Shown here: positions 44,233 through 54,863 of the stretch, in pieces | How the letters are laid out: each line of letters starts with the position of its first letter | How positions within the stretch are numbered: position 1 is the stretch's first letter | Assembly: GCA_964555845.1 (NCBI GenBank) | Contig: CAZKUA010000004.1 | Span: forward strand, 49,293-113,292 | Length of the DNA: 64,000 nt | DNA from: JALNXF01 sp964555845 | GTDB lineage: Bacteria; Patescibacteriota; Gracilibacteria; BD1-5; UBA2023 | Direction: 5' to 3' | Notes under the pieces: model-generated | Seen by the model: only the letters and a program-made list of their open reading frames with translations | The model's database searches: none | Told to the model about the DNA's origin: nothing | Position numbers and translations under genes: made by a program

Positions 44233-44706
44233 ATGCAAAATAAAATATTGATTGTTGAAGATGATGTAGATCTATCAACAATGTATAAGATTAAATTTGA
44301 AAAAGAATGATTTGAAGTAAAAGTAGCTGATAATTGACTTACAGCAGTTACCTTAGTTACTGAATTTAAACCAAATGCAATACTTTTAGATATTATGATG
44401 CCCTCTATGGATGGATTTGAGACCCTAAGAGTTATTAGAGAATTGGCACCATCTCTTAATACCAAGATTATCATGTTTTCTAATTTAAATAGTAAGGATG
44501 ATATAGAAAAATGTATGAAACTCTGAGCTGATGCCTATTTATTAAAAGCTAATACAACACCAAAAGATGCAGTAGAAAAAGTGAGATCTATGATTTGAGA
44601 TAATGTTACCCCAATAAATCAAGATATTCCATCAAGTAAAATCATCAAGGAATGTCCACATTGTCATAAAAATGTAGAAGTTGAAATTAATTTCAAAGCC
44701 ATATAA
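44233..44706 (+). CDS. Response regulator with C-terminal zinc-ribbon-like motif
   Basis: 157 aa. The receiver domain has acidic pair VEDD, phospho-acceptor Asp in ILLDIMMPSMDG, the Ser of MFSN, and Lys in LLKAN. Instead of a DNA-binding domain there is a 25-residue tail with ECPHCHKNVEVEI, a possible single-knuckle metal site. It is presumably phosphorylated by the adjacent PAS kinase and signals by protein interaction. Its stop lies inside a large inverted repeat. Confidence 0.9.
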
Positions 44707-44750
44707 TAGTTTTTTATAAAATGTTCTTGACATTTTATAAAAAACTATTA
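44704..44750. other. Perfect 20-bp inverted repeat
   Basis: Arms of 20 bases (TAATAGTTTTTTATAAAATG and its exact complement) around TTCTTGA. The repeat begins at the stop codon of the response regulator and ends 37 bases before the next ATG. There is no T-run after it. A TTGACA (44727) straddles the loop and right arm. It may be a strong hairpin terminator/attenuator or a symmetrical protein-binding site. Confidence 0.7.
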
Positions 44751-44786
44751 TAGTCCAGAAAATATTTATTTTTTTTAAAATGGCTT

Positions 44787-46664
44787 ATGAATAATTATTT
44801 ACCTCAAAAATCTTTGACTCGTGTTAATCCACTTTTAAAAATTGGATGACAATTTTTTAGTGCCGCTGCTATTATAAGTATGATTTGAGCTCCTATTTTG
44901 GCTAGAGCATCTACAAAAAATGATTTTAAAATGGATTTAGTTGATTTTGAAAAACCAGCAATTGTTCAAATTGAAAATAATTTACCAAAGCCAAACTTCG
45001 ATATAATAAAATATAAAATTAAAGATGATGATACACTTTGATATATAGCCCAGAAATTTGGTGTTAAAATGAGTAAAATAATGGAATTAAATCCAAAAAT
45101 TACAGATAAAGATGTTATTATCGCTTGATCTACAATCCAAATTCCATGCAGATACAAACTACTCAGTAAAAAATTTCCAAAAGTAAAAGTTAAAACACAA
45201 AAGAAAATTGAGAAAATATCAACCGTTCCTGAAGTTTTAAAGCAAGAAATATTATCTGTTGATAGTAATGTTAAGTCACTAGTTACATACCTAGGAATAT
45301 ATAAAAAAAGAGATTTAGCAAAAATTTTAAATTCTAATATCTCACAAAATGAAAAAAATTGAGCAATTCTTGATTTATTTCTAGAAGATTCTAAAAAATA
45401 CAAAGAAAAACCAGTTATACAAGAAATTCATGATATTAAATTTGATGATTGAATTGAAAGGAAAATATCTAAAATACTATCAGATTGATGATATAAATGA
45501 GCTACAGTATATAATTTATTATCTACAGTTTCTAAGGTAGAAACAAACTGATGAAATTTCTATGACTTTGTTAAAATTGCTCAAAATACAACAGATGAAT
45601 GAAGAAGAAATTATTATATAAAAAAAGCTGTAAAAGGATCTCTTGGCTCTAGTAATGATTGTTGACCTTTTCAAATAACTCCAGCTTGGTTAAAATGAGA
45701 AATAAGAGAAAGTGGTATCCAATTTAACTGAAAAATTAACGATAATGTAGATTTATTGAGAAATAAATTAATTTATGTATTTACTCAGGCTGTAGAAAAA
45801 TGACTAACACAAGAGCAAACTAAAGAGATTTTAATTAAGACTGATTGCAGATTTGATACTGAGAAAATGGCTAAATTTGTATTATCTAATTTTATTAGAA
45901 ATTATAATCAAATTAACTCTAAGGCTTGAGATTTATCTTGTTCAAATAAAACAAAACTTACTTTAATGGCTTACAATGTATGAATTTGATGAGCTTTAAA
46001 TAGATGTAGTGCACTAATTAATTGAGCTTGAGCATCTGAGGTATATAACACTGCTGATATTAAAAAGAGACATCATATTTTACAAGTTTCTTGAATAGAA
46101 AATAAAATTTCATCTGATGTAAAAAATAAGGAATTTGAAGAAAAAATTATTCCTCAGGAATTAGAACAAATTGAGGAAATTATTCCACAGCAACAAGATA
46201 CAATTATTTTAGCTAAAAATCCTAGCAAAGAAGTATTTAGGGTATTATGAAATGGTACAATTGATTTTGAGACTAATTCGATGACAGTTTCAAGCGTAAA
46301 TCTTATATTAAATGATACTAGAATTATAAATAATAATAACAAAACAAATAAAACAGTTAGAGATTTAGTTGATGATAGTAAAGATAGAATAAGATATTTA
46401 ACTTCTGATGTTTTAAAAATTCTTACTAAAAATGTATTTGATCCAAAATACAATGTTAGCCCAAGAGTTAAAAAAGAAATTATTTCAAAACTTAGCAAAG
46501 ATCCAATTTGAGTTATGAAAGCAAATATAAAACTACAAAGAGAAAAATGAGAATTAGGAGATTTGCAAGCACTTAGAAATGCGCAGGGATTGCAAGATTT
46601 ACTTGATAAATGTCTCACAGAAATTTCAACTGAAGTTCCAGCTTATAATAGAATTGCCGCATAA
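44787..46664 (+). CDS. LysM protein with lytic-transglycosylase-like domain
   Basis: 625 aa. The N-terminus is a signal/anchor (FFSAAAIISMIGAPILARAS). A LysM domain (about 75-120) follows: YKIKDDDTLGYIAQKFGVKMSKIMELNP...STIQIP. The middle (about 230-420) resembles a lytic transglycosylase: LLSTVSKVETNGGNF with a candidate catalytic Glu, SNDCGPFQITPAWLK, and TLMAYNVGIGGALNRC. The C-terminal 200 residues are charged and helical. It likely binds and cleaves peptidoglycan. I chose ATG 44787 because the ATG at 44780 runs into a stop after four codons. Stop TAA. Confidence 0.8.
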
Positions 46665-46674
46665 ATAATTTATA

Positions 46675-46705
46675 AAAAATTCCATCTCGCGAGATGGAAT
46701 TTTTT
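46675..46705. terminator. Bidirectional terminator
   Basis: A perfect AAAAATTCCATCTCG / CGAGATGGAATTTTT palindrome between convergent genes. Confidence 0.85.
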
Positions 46706-46707
46706 GA

Positions 46708-47094
46708 TTATTCCTTCATACTCTGGAAAATAAGTTCTATGAAAAATAAGATTATAAAGAGTAAAAATCAAGTTTTGTAGCTAAAAACTCAAGTTGAATA
46801 AAATGATACGTTTCAAATTATAAAAATTGCTCAAAAAATTCATTGTCTTAGAGATGAATTTAAGTTTGAAATATACATTTCTCATCTGTAATAAATTTTC
46901 TTGAAAAAATATATTAATAAAGTGAAAAAAGAACTTAGTAATAGGAAAATAGCTAAAGTCATAACTGTAAATCATACTTTCATATTTGATTCTGGATTCA
47001 TATAAAAAAACAATAATATTGCAGAAATTAGGCTTGTAGAGAATATTATATAAAGTATTAATAGATATATTTTAATTTTTATGTTTTTTATCAT
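46708..47094 (-). CDS. Small membrane protein, four helices
   Basis: 128 aa from ATG 47094. Hydrophobic segments are IYLLILYIIFSTSLISAILLFF, FTVMTLAIFLLLSSFFTLLIYFF, GIFGAIFIIGNVSFYS and GFLLFIILFFIELIF, joined by basic loops. A longer start at 47157 is possible but would overlap the GGDEF gene by 32 bases. It lies downstream of the GGDEF gene and is likely co-transcribed. TGA glycines, stop TAA. Not recognised. Confidence 0.65.
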
Positions 47095-47125
47095 ATTTTT
47101 GTATTTTAAGATTATTGTATTAATT

Positions 47126-48481
47126 TTATTCGAAAATATTTTCTTTATAAAGGACATTTATATTTTCCTTGATTAACTTTTTTATTTCTTTAGATTTTAT
47201 TATTTTATTTAAAATTTCTTTCTTTTTCTTGTCGTTTTTATCAATTGTTTTAAAATTTTTAGATAATTCTTTATAGATTTTTTCGCTCAATTGAGGCAAT
47301 ATTTTAATCATTTTTTGTTTTGATTCTTTGAAAGCTTTAGTTATTTGATCTACTATCTTTTGTCATATTATTTCATTTATTAAGTCAATATTTCGTCTTA
47401 GAACTTTTTTTACTCAGAGTGTGCGCGCCTTCATTATTTTTTCATTTTGCTTTTTTCTTATTTTTATAAGCTCTTTCAAACCTTTATTATCAAGAGTTTG
47501 TTTCTTTAACTTTATAGGTAATATTTGGATTTTTTTGTAGATTTTTTTGATTTCTTCCTGACGCATATTACTCACATCCATTGCCTTATAAGCAAGTCAT
47601 GATTTATTTCTGCTTTTTTGGACTTTAGCCTGGAGCAAGAGTGTATCAGTAATATGTAAAAGTAATTTTGTATCAAATATAGAGGTTTTGTTTTCGTTAT
47701 TTAATTTATAATAAGTAATTCAAGCACAAGCTCAAAGCTCTATATCAAAATTTTTAATTTTATATATATTGTTTTTTAATTTCAAAAAAATTGAGTTAAT
47801 AAAATTTTTAATATTAGGCTCGTCAACATCAATTAAGACTAAAAACCACTCATCTCATCCATAATAATTTGATAAAATATAATTGAAATTTTCAATTTCT
47901 AATTCTTCTCTAAGAATTTTTCAAAATTTATAAATAGATTCTTGACCTATTTCATGACCATAGTTTTCATTTATATTTTTTAAATTATTTTGATCAAATA
48001 TAATTACAGAAATTTCGCTATGAACTCATTCTAATAAATTATTAAAAATATATGAAAATTCCTTATCAAATCAATATTTTGTAAGAGCTTTGGTTTTAGT
48101 ATTTATTTCTTTCTCTATTTTTCTAAATGTATCGATATTTTGAATTAATGTTCCCTCACTTTCCATTACTATATCACAAAAATCAACAAAATCTCAGAAA
48201 AAATCTATAAAATTTTCTAGTAAATAATCTTTCGTTTTTTTATCAATATTATTATTCTCACTTATTTGTTCTATAAAAACTGTATTTTTGAAAAATATAT
48301 CATCTATTTTTCTATTTTTTTTATTAATTAGTTCTATGTTATTTTTTATATTTGATAAATAATTAAAATCTTTCTCCAAAAAAATACTCTCATATCATCT
48401 TGATTTATATTTTTCAGCAAGCTTTGTAAGATATGTCTTTGCTGCCTTTAGTTGTATTTTTTCTTTATTATCACTTCACAT
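47126..48481 (-). CDS. GGDEF-domain protein (diguanylate cyclase-like)
   Basis: 451 aa, no membrane helix. The N-terminal 145 residues are helical. The GGDEF domain (about 150-300) contains IIFDQNNLKNINENYGHEIGQESIYKFGKIL and the loop NYYGGDEWF, with Trp in place of the last Phe; the second Gly is TGA. The C-terminal 150 residues are a Lys-rich helical extension (KKIYKKIQILPIKLKKQ...KIRKKQNEKIMKAR). The active-site residues look intact, so c-di-GMP synthesis is plausible. No EAL or PilZ gene is in the window. Stop TAA. Confidence 0.85.
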
Positions 48482-48622
48482 AATTTCAAATTTTAGATAT
48501 TTTATACTTACATAATACTTTTTTTTATACATTTTTGCAAATAATTTTTAAAAAATTTGATTTTCTAAAAATTATGTGTTACAATTAATCCTGTATTATT
48601 TTATTTCTAAATAAAAACAAAT

Positions 48623-49201
48623 ATGACAAGTTGAAATGTTTGCACAGAAGTTCTTTTGGATGAACATGGGAAGTCTATGAAAATTACTATCCCTGCAAGT
48701 ATGACTTTTTCGTCTATACTAAGGGATTTAATAGGATCTCTAATTCAAAACGATACTCAGTTTTCATCTAAATGGAAACATAGAATTCAGCTTATGGCTG
48801 ATGAACTTATTAATAATGCCATAGAACATGGATCTTCTCCATGAAGCATTGTTAAAATTACTTTAACTTTATCTATTAGTGGTGATTTTGAAATTGTTAT
48901 AGAAGATAGTTGAACAGGAAAAAAGCAAATTGATGCCTCTGAACTTATGGATTTCGTAAAGGCTAGTAGGGAAGCAATGACTGCAAATCCTTTGTCTAAT
49001 AAATCAATAAGATGAAGATGACTTGCTATGATAGTTTTAAATTGGAGTGATAATTTTATATATGAAAATAACTTAAATTGATGATTAACCGCAAAAATGT
49101 GTAAGAAATTTTCTCCTGATTGTTGAGAAAAAGATGTAAAAAAAATGGAAGAAAACTATGGAGTTAAAAATCAAATTAAAGTTGAGGCTTTAGTTTTTTA
49201 A
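48623..49201 (+). CDS. RsbW/SpoIIAB-like serine-protein kinase (anti-sigma-type)
   Basis: 192 aa. A GHKL ATPase with the N box ADELINNAIEHGSS, G1 box EDSGTGKK and G2-like SIRGRGLAMIVLNW. It lacks a phospho-acceptor His domain, as expected for RsbW-type kinases that phosphorylate a STAS antagonist. The STAS protein and PP2C phosphatase follow, making a complete partner-switching module. No sigma factor is encoded beside it, so the output target is unknown. Stop TAA. Confidence 0.88.
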
Positions 49202-49225
49202 TTTATATTTTAATAAAAATTTAAA

Positions 49226-49558
49226 ATGAAACCAGTATTTACAATACAACTTATTTGACAATTAGATCAAATAACCATTCCAGAATATCATAAATCCATA
49301 ACTGAACTTATAAAAAATAATGTGGAACCTTTTATACTTCTTCTTGAGATGTGAGAAGTTAGTTATCTTAATTCTACAGCTATTTGATATATAGCAGATT
49401 GGTATAATACAATTTCTGAAATTTGATGAGAGACTATGATTGTTTGAGCAAAAGAAAATATTAAGGATACTTTAGAAATTGTTGGAATTGCAAGTCGCGT
49501 AAAACTTTATGATACAATTGAAGAATTTAAACTAGATTTTGTAAAAAATCAAAATTAA
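49226..49558 (+). CDS. STAS-domain anti-sigma factor antagonist (RsbV/SpoIIAA-like)
   Basis: 110 aa, family-typical size. It opens with FTIQLIGQLDQITIPEYHKSI and carries the phosphorylation loop EVSYLNSTAIGYIAD, where the Ser of NST is the expected target of the RsbW-like kinase. Dephosphorylation would be done by the PP2C protein encoded next. It lies 24 bases downstream of the kinase gene. TGA glycines occur in strands. Stop TAA. Confidence 0.9.
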
Positions 49559-49607
49559 ATATAATACAGTCAAAATAAATTTAAAATATATAATTATAAC
49601 ATAACAT

Positions 49608-51923
49608 ATGCAAATTAAAACTAAACTACCTCTATATTATTCAGCAATATGAGTGGTCGTAATATTATGATTGAGTTATGTATTTAGTAATTGAGAAAAT
49701 TTAATTACAAAAAACATTAAGAATCAGTTTATAGAAAATGTAGAAAAAAAATCAATTGAAATTGATAAATTTATTTATGAAAGACTTGTGAGTCTTAGTA
49801 CTTTATCAACAAATAATTCACTGCAAGAATCTATTTCTAATTTTTCAAGTGATAAAATTAAATCAGGTGCAAATCTTTCTAAGGCATTAGAAGATTTTTT
49901 ATTGATTAATAAAACTTTTTATTCGGCTGAAATTCTTGATATTAATGGAATTGTGCTTGAATGAAATGAAATTTTAGAAAGAGAAAATGTAGATAAAGCT
50001 TATATTGTTCGTGATTCAATAATTAAAGATATTTGAACAAATAAATCTGGAGAAGTTTTTTTTAAAAAAGTAAAAGATTCAAAAGATTATTATATAGACA
50101 ATATTCAAAAAGATTCAGAAGGAAATATTTTTCTTTCCTTTGTTGTGCCAATTCTAAAAAATACTAGTAATGAAGGTAAAATTGAGCTTGCAGGTATGAT
50201 AAAGGCAAAATTATCAATAGAACATATTGCTAAGATTTTTTCTGATATTTCTATATGATCTACAGGTAAAGCATATATTTATACTAATAAAGATGATATT
50301 ATTGCTTCTTTTGATAGAAGAGATATTTTAAGTAAATTTACTCAGAATAAATTAGATATTTCAGCATATAAGGAGAAAACTTTATTACAAGAAGAAGATT
50401 TATGATGAGAAAAGGTTTTGGCTGTATATAAATTAATGGATTGATATAAAAAATATAAATGACTTAATTGGAGTATTAAAATTACTCAAAGCTATAATGA
50501 ACTTTTTTCTGCTCTAGATGGTATTAAAAATACAGCATACGCTACAATAATTTTTATTATATTGTCAGTATTATTTCTTGCAACTGTTATTCAGTGGCAA
50601 TTTATTAATCCACTTTCTAGACTACTTAAAAAAGTTCGTACATTCTCTTCAGGAGATGAAAATGTATCTATTGATGTTGAATCAAAAGATGAAATATGAG
50701 TATTAGCTCAAGCATTTAATGATATGATATTTAAGATTAAAGAAAAAACAAAAATACTAAATGAATATAGACATATTATAGATTCTACAGCGCTTGTTTC
50801 AAAAGTTGATATAGAAGGAAATTTTATTTATGTAAATGATATTTTCTGTAATAATGCAGGTTGTGAGTTAAGTGAAATTATAGGTAAACCACATAAAACT
50901 ATTCGTCATCCAGATATTTGAGAAGATGTTTTCAAAGATATTGAAAAAACTATGAAAGCAAAAGAAATCTGGAAATGAATTATGAAAAATGTAAGAAAAG
51001 ACGGAAGTGAATATTGGCTTCAATCTGTTATTGCTCCAATTCTTGATATGAATAATAATATTATAGAAATGATAATGATGGAGACTGATATTACAGAACT
51101 TGAAAAAACTAAACATGAACTACTTAGCTCTTATAATAAGCTTCAGGAATCTACTGATGCACTTGTGGTAAAAGAAAGAATCTCAAAGGAATTTGAGCTT
51201 GCATCTAAAATACAGGAAGATTTTATGCCAGCACCTGAGGAAATGCAAATAGAATGAGTAGAAGTTCATTGTGGAATTACATCAGCTACTGAAATCTGAT
51301 GAGATTTATATGATATAGTTACTTGTAAAAATGATTCAGATAGAACGCTATTTTATATTTGAGATGTTACAGGTCATTGACTTATTGCTGGAATTATGAT
51401 GGCAATTTGTAATTCGCTAGTTTATAATTTGGCTCAAAATAGCATTTATTCAATAAAAGATATACTAATAAAATTAAATGAAACCTTATTTCATAAATTA
51501 CCAAAAAAAGTATTTATAACTCTATTACTTCTTGAGTATAATGCTAAAAACAATACTCTGTCTTACGCCTGAGCATGACATGAAAGCCTACTTGTATATC
51601 GCAAGGAAGCTGATATGGTTGAGGAAATTAAAACTTGAGGTTCTGCAATCTGAATGTTTGCTGATCTATCTGGAGATGTAGTTGTAAACGAACTAAATCT
51701 AAATCCTGGAGATGTAGTATTAATGTATACAGATTGAATTCCTGAAGCTCGTAATAAAAGTGATGAATTTTATTGAATGGAAAAATTTAAGGAAAGTTTT
51801 AAAAGTAATGCTCATCGCAGTATTCAAGCGATGTATGAAAGTTTATTAAAAGACTTATATGATTTTATTGACGGAGCTGAAATACTTGATGATATTACAA
51901 TGTTTTTAGTTAAGAAGAAATAA
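49608..51923 (+). CDS. Membrane PP2C phosphatase with sensor, HAMP and PAS domains (RsbU/SpoIIE type)
   Basis: 771 aa. TM1 near residues 10-28 (YYSAIGVVVILGLSYVFS) is followed by an extracytoplasmic Cache-like sensor (about 30-300). TM2 (YATIIFIILSVLFLATVIQW) and a HAMP domain (about 325-380) come next. The PAS domain (about 395-505) has Aer-type IIGKPHKTIRHPD and GSEYWLQSVIAPI. A coiled linker leads to the SpoIIE/PP2C domain with EIGGDLYDIV, IGDVTGHG and LMYTDGIPEAR, including the metal-binding Asp residues. It should dephosphorylate the STAS partner in response to an external and a redox-type signal. Stop TAA. Confidence 0.92.
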
Positions 51924-51945
51924 TTTTAATTATTTTAAAAAAAGC

Positions 51946-51979
51946 AAAAGAGGTGGGTTTTTAATCCACCTCTTTTTTA
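51946..51979 (+). terminator. Terminator of the partner-switching operon
   Basis: A stem AAAAGAGGTGG / CCACCTCTTTT with a T-rich tail, 22 bases after the PP2C stop and 11 bases before the end of the foreign-looking gene. Confidence 0.85.
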
Positions 51980-51989
51980 GGGTTTGAGC

Positions 51990-53729
51990 TTATTTCAGCT
52001 GTTCAAGCTTCTTTGCCTTTTCTTCAGGCGAGAACTTTTCCCAGCGAGAGTCAGCCTCTTTTACATCCTGACCCTGTTCTTTTTCTTTTCGTAATTGTTT
52101 GTCTCCTTCTTCAATGGAAGATTGAGTCGTTCCTTTCTTGATTCCGAGGGTATGATTTTTGAATCCGGACATCTGTATAAAACCAGTTTCCGAATTGCTA
52201 GCAAATTCTACCTCCACAGTATCGCCGACTTGCGTCGTTATGAGTTCTTGTGAAAGATTGGAATCACCAACAAAAATTTTACCTTGCTCGGAAGCAATGG
52301 CAAGATGATAATAGGTGTTACCACCACGATCATCTCGCGCAGCACGACCAATCTTACCAGTTATCTTTTTGGCTTTTATCTTGTCGTCCAGCAATACTGC
52401 ATTTCCTTTGGAATTTTGAGCGCTGGCATAGTTCCGGAGAGCATCCTGAACTGTATCTCCAACGCCAACCACACTATGATCGCCCACATCAGCCATACCG
52501 ATCATTTTGACAAGACCGGCATCGTCTTTGAGAGACATTACATAGGTTGGACGACCGCCGACATTGTACAGAATTGGGTAAGAAGCCTGATAATTCATTG
52601 ACTTAACTTTCCCCAATACTGATTTTTGAGCGGCATCCTCGGTTGTTCCAGCAACCTCATAGTATCGGAATTCCTTGGTCCGACTGTCTACCATGGCAAA
52701 GCCACTAATAGACCCTTCGTTTCCTTTTGAAGAAATTCCAGTATACCAATACCCATGGCCATCAGTACCATGTACAAACAATGCATCATGCGTGGGTTTG
52801 AGTTTTTTGTTGCCTGAAGGATTAAACCAACCATCCTGATAGTCGCCCCACCATCCAAGTTGGGTGTAGACAATATCACTTGGTTGGATACGATCAATCC
52901 ATGCAGGAGCCTTTTCTGGTGTGAAAGGTTGAATGTCTCCAGTCTGAACATCTACAACAGCCACTCCAACTGTATCACTTCCTGCCCAGCCAATTTTTCT
53001 TGCATAGACAGTTATGACATAGTAAGGTTTTCCTTCGTCGTCAATCTCGAAGGTGAAATCCGTGATACCCTTTGACATGTAGCCGTTTAGCCACAAATGT
53101 CGTTCAAGGTTATCACCAAACCAGCCATTGGGCTGATATTTGATATGGATTTCCTGCCCATTAATTTTCCGAACGAATTCGAAATCGTTCGGATTTGTTG
53201 CAGATACCTTGATATAACCAGGCGTTCCTCCAGAAAATTTGCTCCAGGCAAAATAACCATTATGAAGTACCGGAGCGACCCAGTAAAGCTTTCCTTTTAC
53301 ATGTTGAACATGCATTTCACCAAGCTCTGCACGAGAGCCAAGTGCAGACTCTTCACCCAGAAGTTTTTCACCGATTTTTTTAGCCATTTCTCCATCAACG
53401 ATTCGGATTTGGCTTGGATCAATGGGTGTTACATCTTGGGTGAATTTTCCCACAGTTCGTTGCCCGATAAGATCGCGGAATTCCTCTGATCTCCCAATGT
53501 GCCGACTCATATATGGGTCAAACACAAAAAGATAGATCAAGAAAGCCACGATCATTCCAATGCCAGCCGGAAAATAAAGAATAAAGGCCATAACAGTTAA
53601 AACCAGAAGAATTGCGTAAATACCCGCAAAACCAAAGGCAATGGTAGGTGTACCGGCATAAATAAGCCAATAACCCACAAAACCGGCAATTACTGCAAGA
53701 AATACTCGAACTGGTAATGATATTCTCAT
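51990..53729 (-). CDS. Probable transferred membrane-anchored protein, standard-code composition
   Basis: 579 aa with no in-frame TGA, although it has roughly 50 or more glycines, all GGN. Its DNA is clearly GC-richer than its neighbours and uses codons such as CTG, GCC and GGC. The N-terminus has three hydrophobic segments (VRVFLAVIAGFVGYWLIYAG, AFGFAGIYAILLVLTVMAFILYF, IGMIVAFLIYLFVF). A long soluble part rich in Trp, Tyr and Gly follows (LERHLWLNGYMSKGITDFTF, GWWGDYQDGWFNPSG). The C-terminus has an OB-like stretch (KKITGKIGRAARDDRGGNTYYHLAIAS) and a charged Glu/Lys tail. A strong Shine-Dalgarno and promoter precede it. I do not recognise the family. Recent transfer from a standard-code bacterium is the simplest reading. 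Stop TAA. Confidence 0.9.
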   Translation of the reverse strand: MRISLPVRVFLAVIAGFVGYWLIYAGTPTIAFGFAGIYAILLVLTVMAFILYFPAGIGMIVAFLIYLFVFDPYMSRHIGRSEEFRDLIGQRTVGKFTQDVTPIDPSQIRIVDGEMAKKIGEKLLGEESALGSRAELGEMHVQHVKGKLYWVAPVLHNGYFAWSKFSGGTPGYIKVSATNPNDFEFVRKINGQEIHIKYQPNGWFGDNLERHLWLNGYMSKGITDFTFEIDDEGKPYYVITVYARKIGWAGSDTVGVAVVDVQTGDIQPFTPEKAPAWIDRIQPSDIVYTQLGWWGDYQDGWFNPSGNKKLKPTHDALFVHGTDGHGYWYTGISSKGNEGSISGFAMVDSRTKEFRYYEVAGTTEDAAQKSVLGKVKSMNYQASYPILYNVGGRPTYVMSLKDDAGLVKMIGMADVGDHSVVGVGDTVQDALRNYASAQNSKGNAVLLDDKIKAKKITGKIGRAARDDRGGNTYYHLAIASEQGKIFVGDSNLSQELITTQVGDTVEVEFASNSETGFIQMSGFKNHTLGIKKGTTQSSIEEGDKQLRKEKEQGQDVKEADSRWEKFSPEEKAKKLEQLK

Positions 53730-53734
53730 AACAA

Positions 53735-53741
53735 CTCCTCC
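53735..53741 (-). promoter_or_regulatory. Strong Shine-Dalgarno of the foreign-looking gene
   Basis: GGAGGAG read on the minus strand, 5 bases before the ATG at 53729. No native gene in the window has such a site. Confidence 0.85.
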
Positions 53742-53817
53742 AAAGTTTGGTTGTTAGACCACAATTATATACGAAAAGTTAATGAACAAAATCCTACTCC
53801 TTTTTTAGGACAGATAA

Positions 53818-53845
53818 TTTATATCTAAAAATATAAATATGTCAA
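53818..53845 (-). promoter_or_regulatory. Promoter upstream of the foreign-looking gene
   Basis: On the minus strand, TTGACA (53845-53840), 16 bases, then TATAAA (53823-53818). It lies in the gap between the recombinase stop and the foreign-looking gene. Confidence 0.55.
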
Positions 53846-53852
53846 TTAATTT

Positions 53853-54863
53853 TTAAAAATGAAATTTCTTGTGAATTTCTTTTAATTGTGGATTTGTAAC
53901 ATGGGTATAAACTTGGGTTGTTGTGATGTTTTTGTGTCAAAGAAGCTCTTGTATAGCTCTTAAATCTGCTCAATTCTCGAGTAGGGTAGTGGCAAAGCTA
54001 TGTCTTAGGGTATGAGCAGAGATATCTTTAAGGATTTTGGCTTTAAGTCAGTAGTTTTTAATCATATTTGTAATAAAAAATCTTGATAATCTGACTCATT
54101 TATCATCTAGGTTTGAAATATTTTTTACATCAAAATTATGACGAATAAAGAGGGGAGAGAAGCAATCATCTCTTAGGGATAAATATTTTTCAATTTTTTG
54201 CTTCGCTTCACCAGTAAGATATACAACTCTTACTTTTCATCATTTTCATCTTACAGCAAATTCCTGTCTTTCTAAGTTGATATCGCGAATATTGAGAGCC
54301 ACAAGCTCAGAAATACGAAGTCCAGTTGAATAAATACACTCCATAATGGCACTATCTCTAACTCAAAAAATTGAGTCATCTACCTCTGAAAAAAGCCTAA
54401 TAATCTCTTCTTTATCAAGAAAATCAACTTTTCTTTCTTCTTGTTTTATAAGATCTATTTGAGTTGGATCTACTCAATCTTCTTGAATCTTCTTAATATA
54501 TTTAAAAAATGCTCGAAGCGTTATCATATAGGCATTAATTGTTTTAATATTTAGAGTTTTAATATTTTTTTCATTTAAACTAAATCTAAAATTATTAATT
54601 AAATCTATATCAATATCTTTTAAGTCCCAATCAATTAATTCATACAAAATCTTTTTTTGCTCATTTCTTTGTCTAATTTCTGTCGGATTGGTAGGGGATG
54701 ATATAAAAACAAGCTTGTGGTTGATTTGTTTTTCAATTTCCGGGTTCAGATAAGCTAGAAATTTAAAAAGATGAAATTCGTATTGCTCAATAGTTTTTGG
54801 ACTTGAATTACGATTTATCTTCAAATATGTAATAAATTTTTCTACAGCTTTAGTTAATTCCAT
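53853..54863 (-). CDS. xerC: Tyrosine recombinase, XerC/XerD type
   Basis: 336 aa. The N-terminal core-binding domain (VEKFITYLKINRNSSPKTIEQY...INAYMITLRAFFKYI) is joined to a catalytic domain with the full set of active-site residues. These are R in YSTGLRISELVAL, K in RGKGGKVRVVYL, H and R in HTLRHSFATTLLE, H in ELLGHKNITTTQVYTH, and the nucleophile Tyr in the same stretch. The N-terminal domain carries an insertion of about 35 residues. It may resolve chromosome dimers or act as an integrase for the adjacent foreign gene. TGA glycines show that the recombinase itself is native to this code. Stop TAA. Confidence 0.92.

Noticed and set aside
44966..46618. Two long minus-strand ORFs (about 145 and 154 aa)
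   Set aside because: They lie opposite the LysM/transglycosylase-like gene, whose domains are recognisable. The antisense products are low-complexity Ser/Phe/Leu-rich shadows.
47094..47157. Longer start (ATG 47157) for the four-helix membrane protein
   Set aside because: It would overlap the GGDEF coding end by 32 bases. The ATG at 47094 gives a compact signal-anchor N-terminus. The choice is not certain.
52250..53489. Several plus-strand ORFs of 70-130 aa opposite the 579-aa gene
   Set aside because: They are antisense shadows of a long, well-composed minus-strand gene with promoter and Shine-Dalgarno, and they have no coherent protein features.
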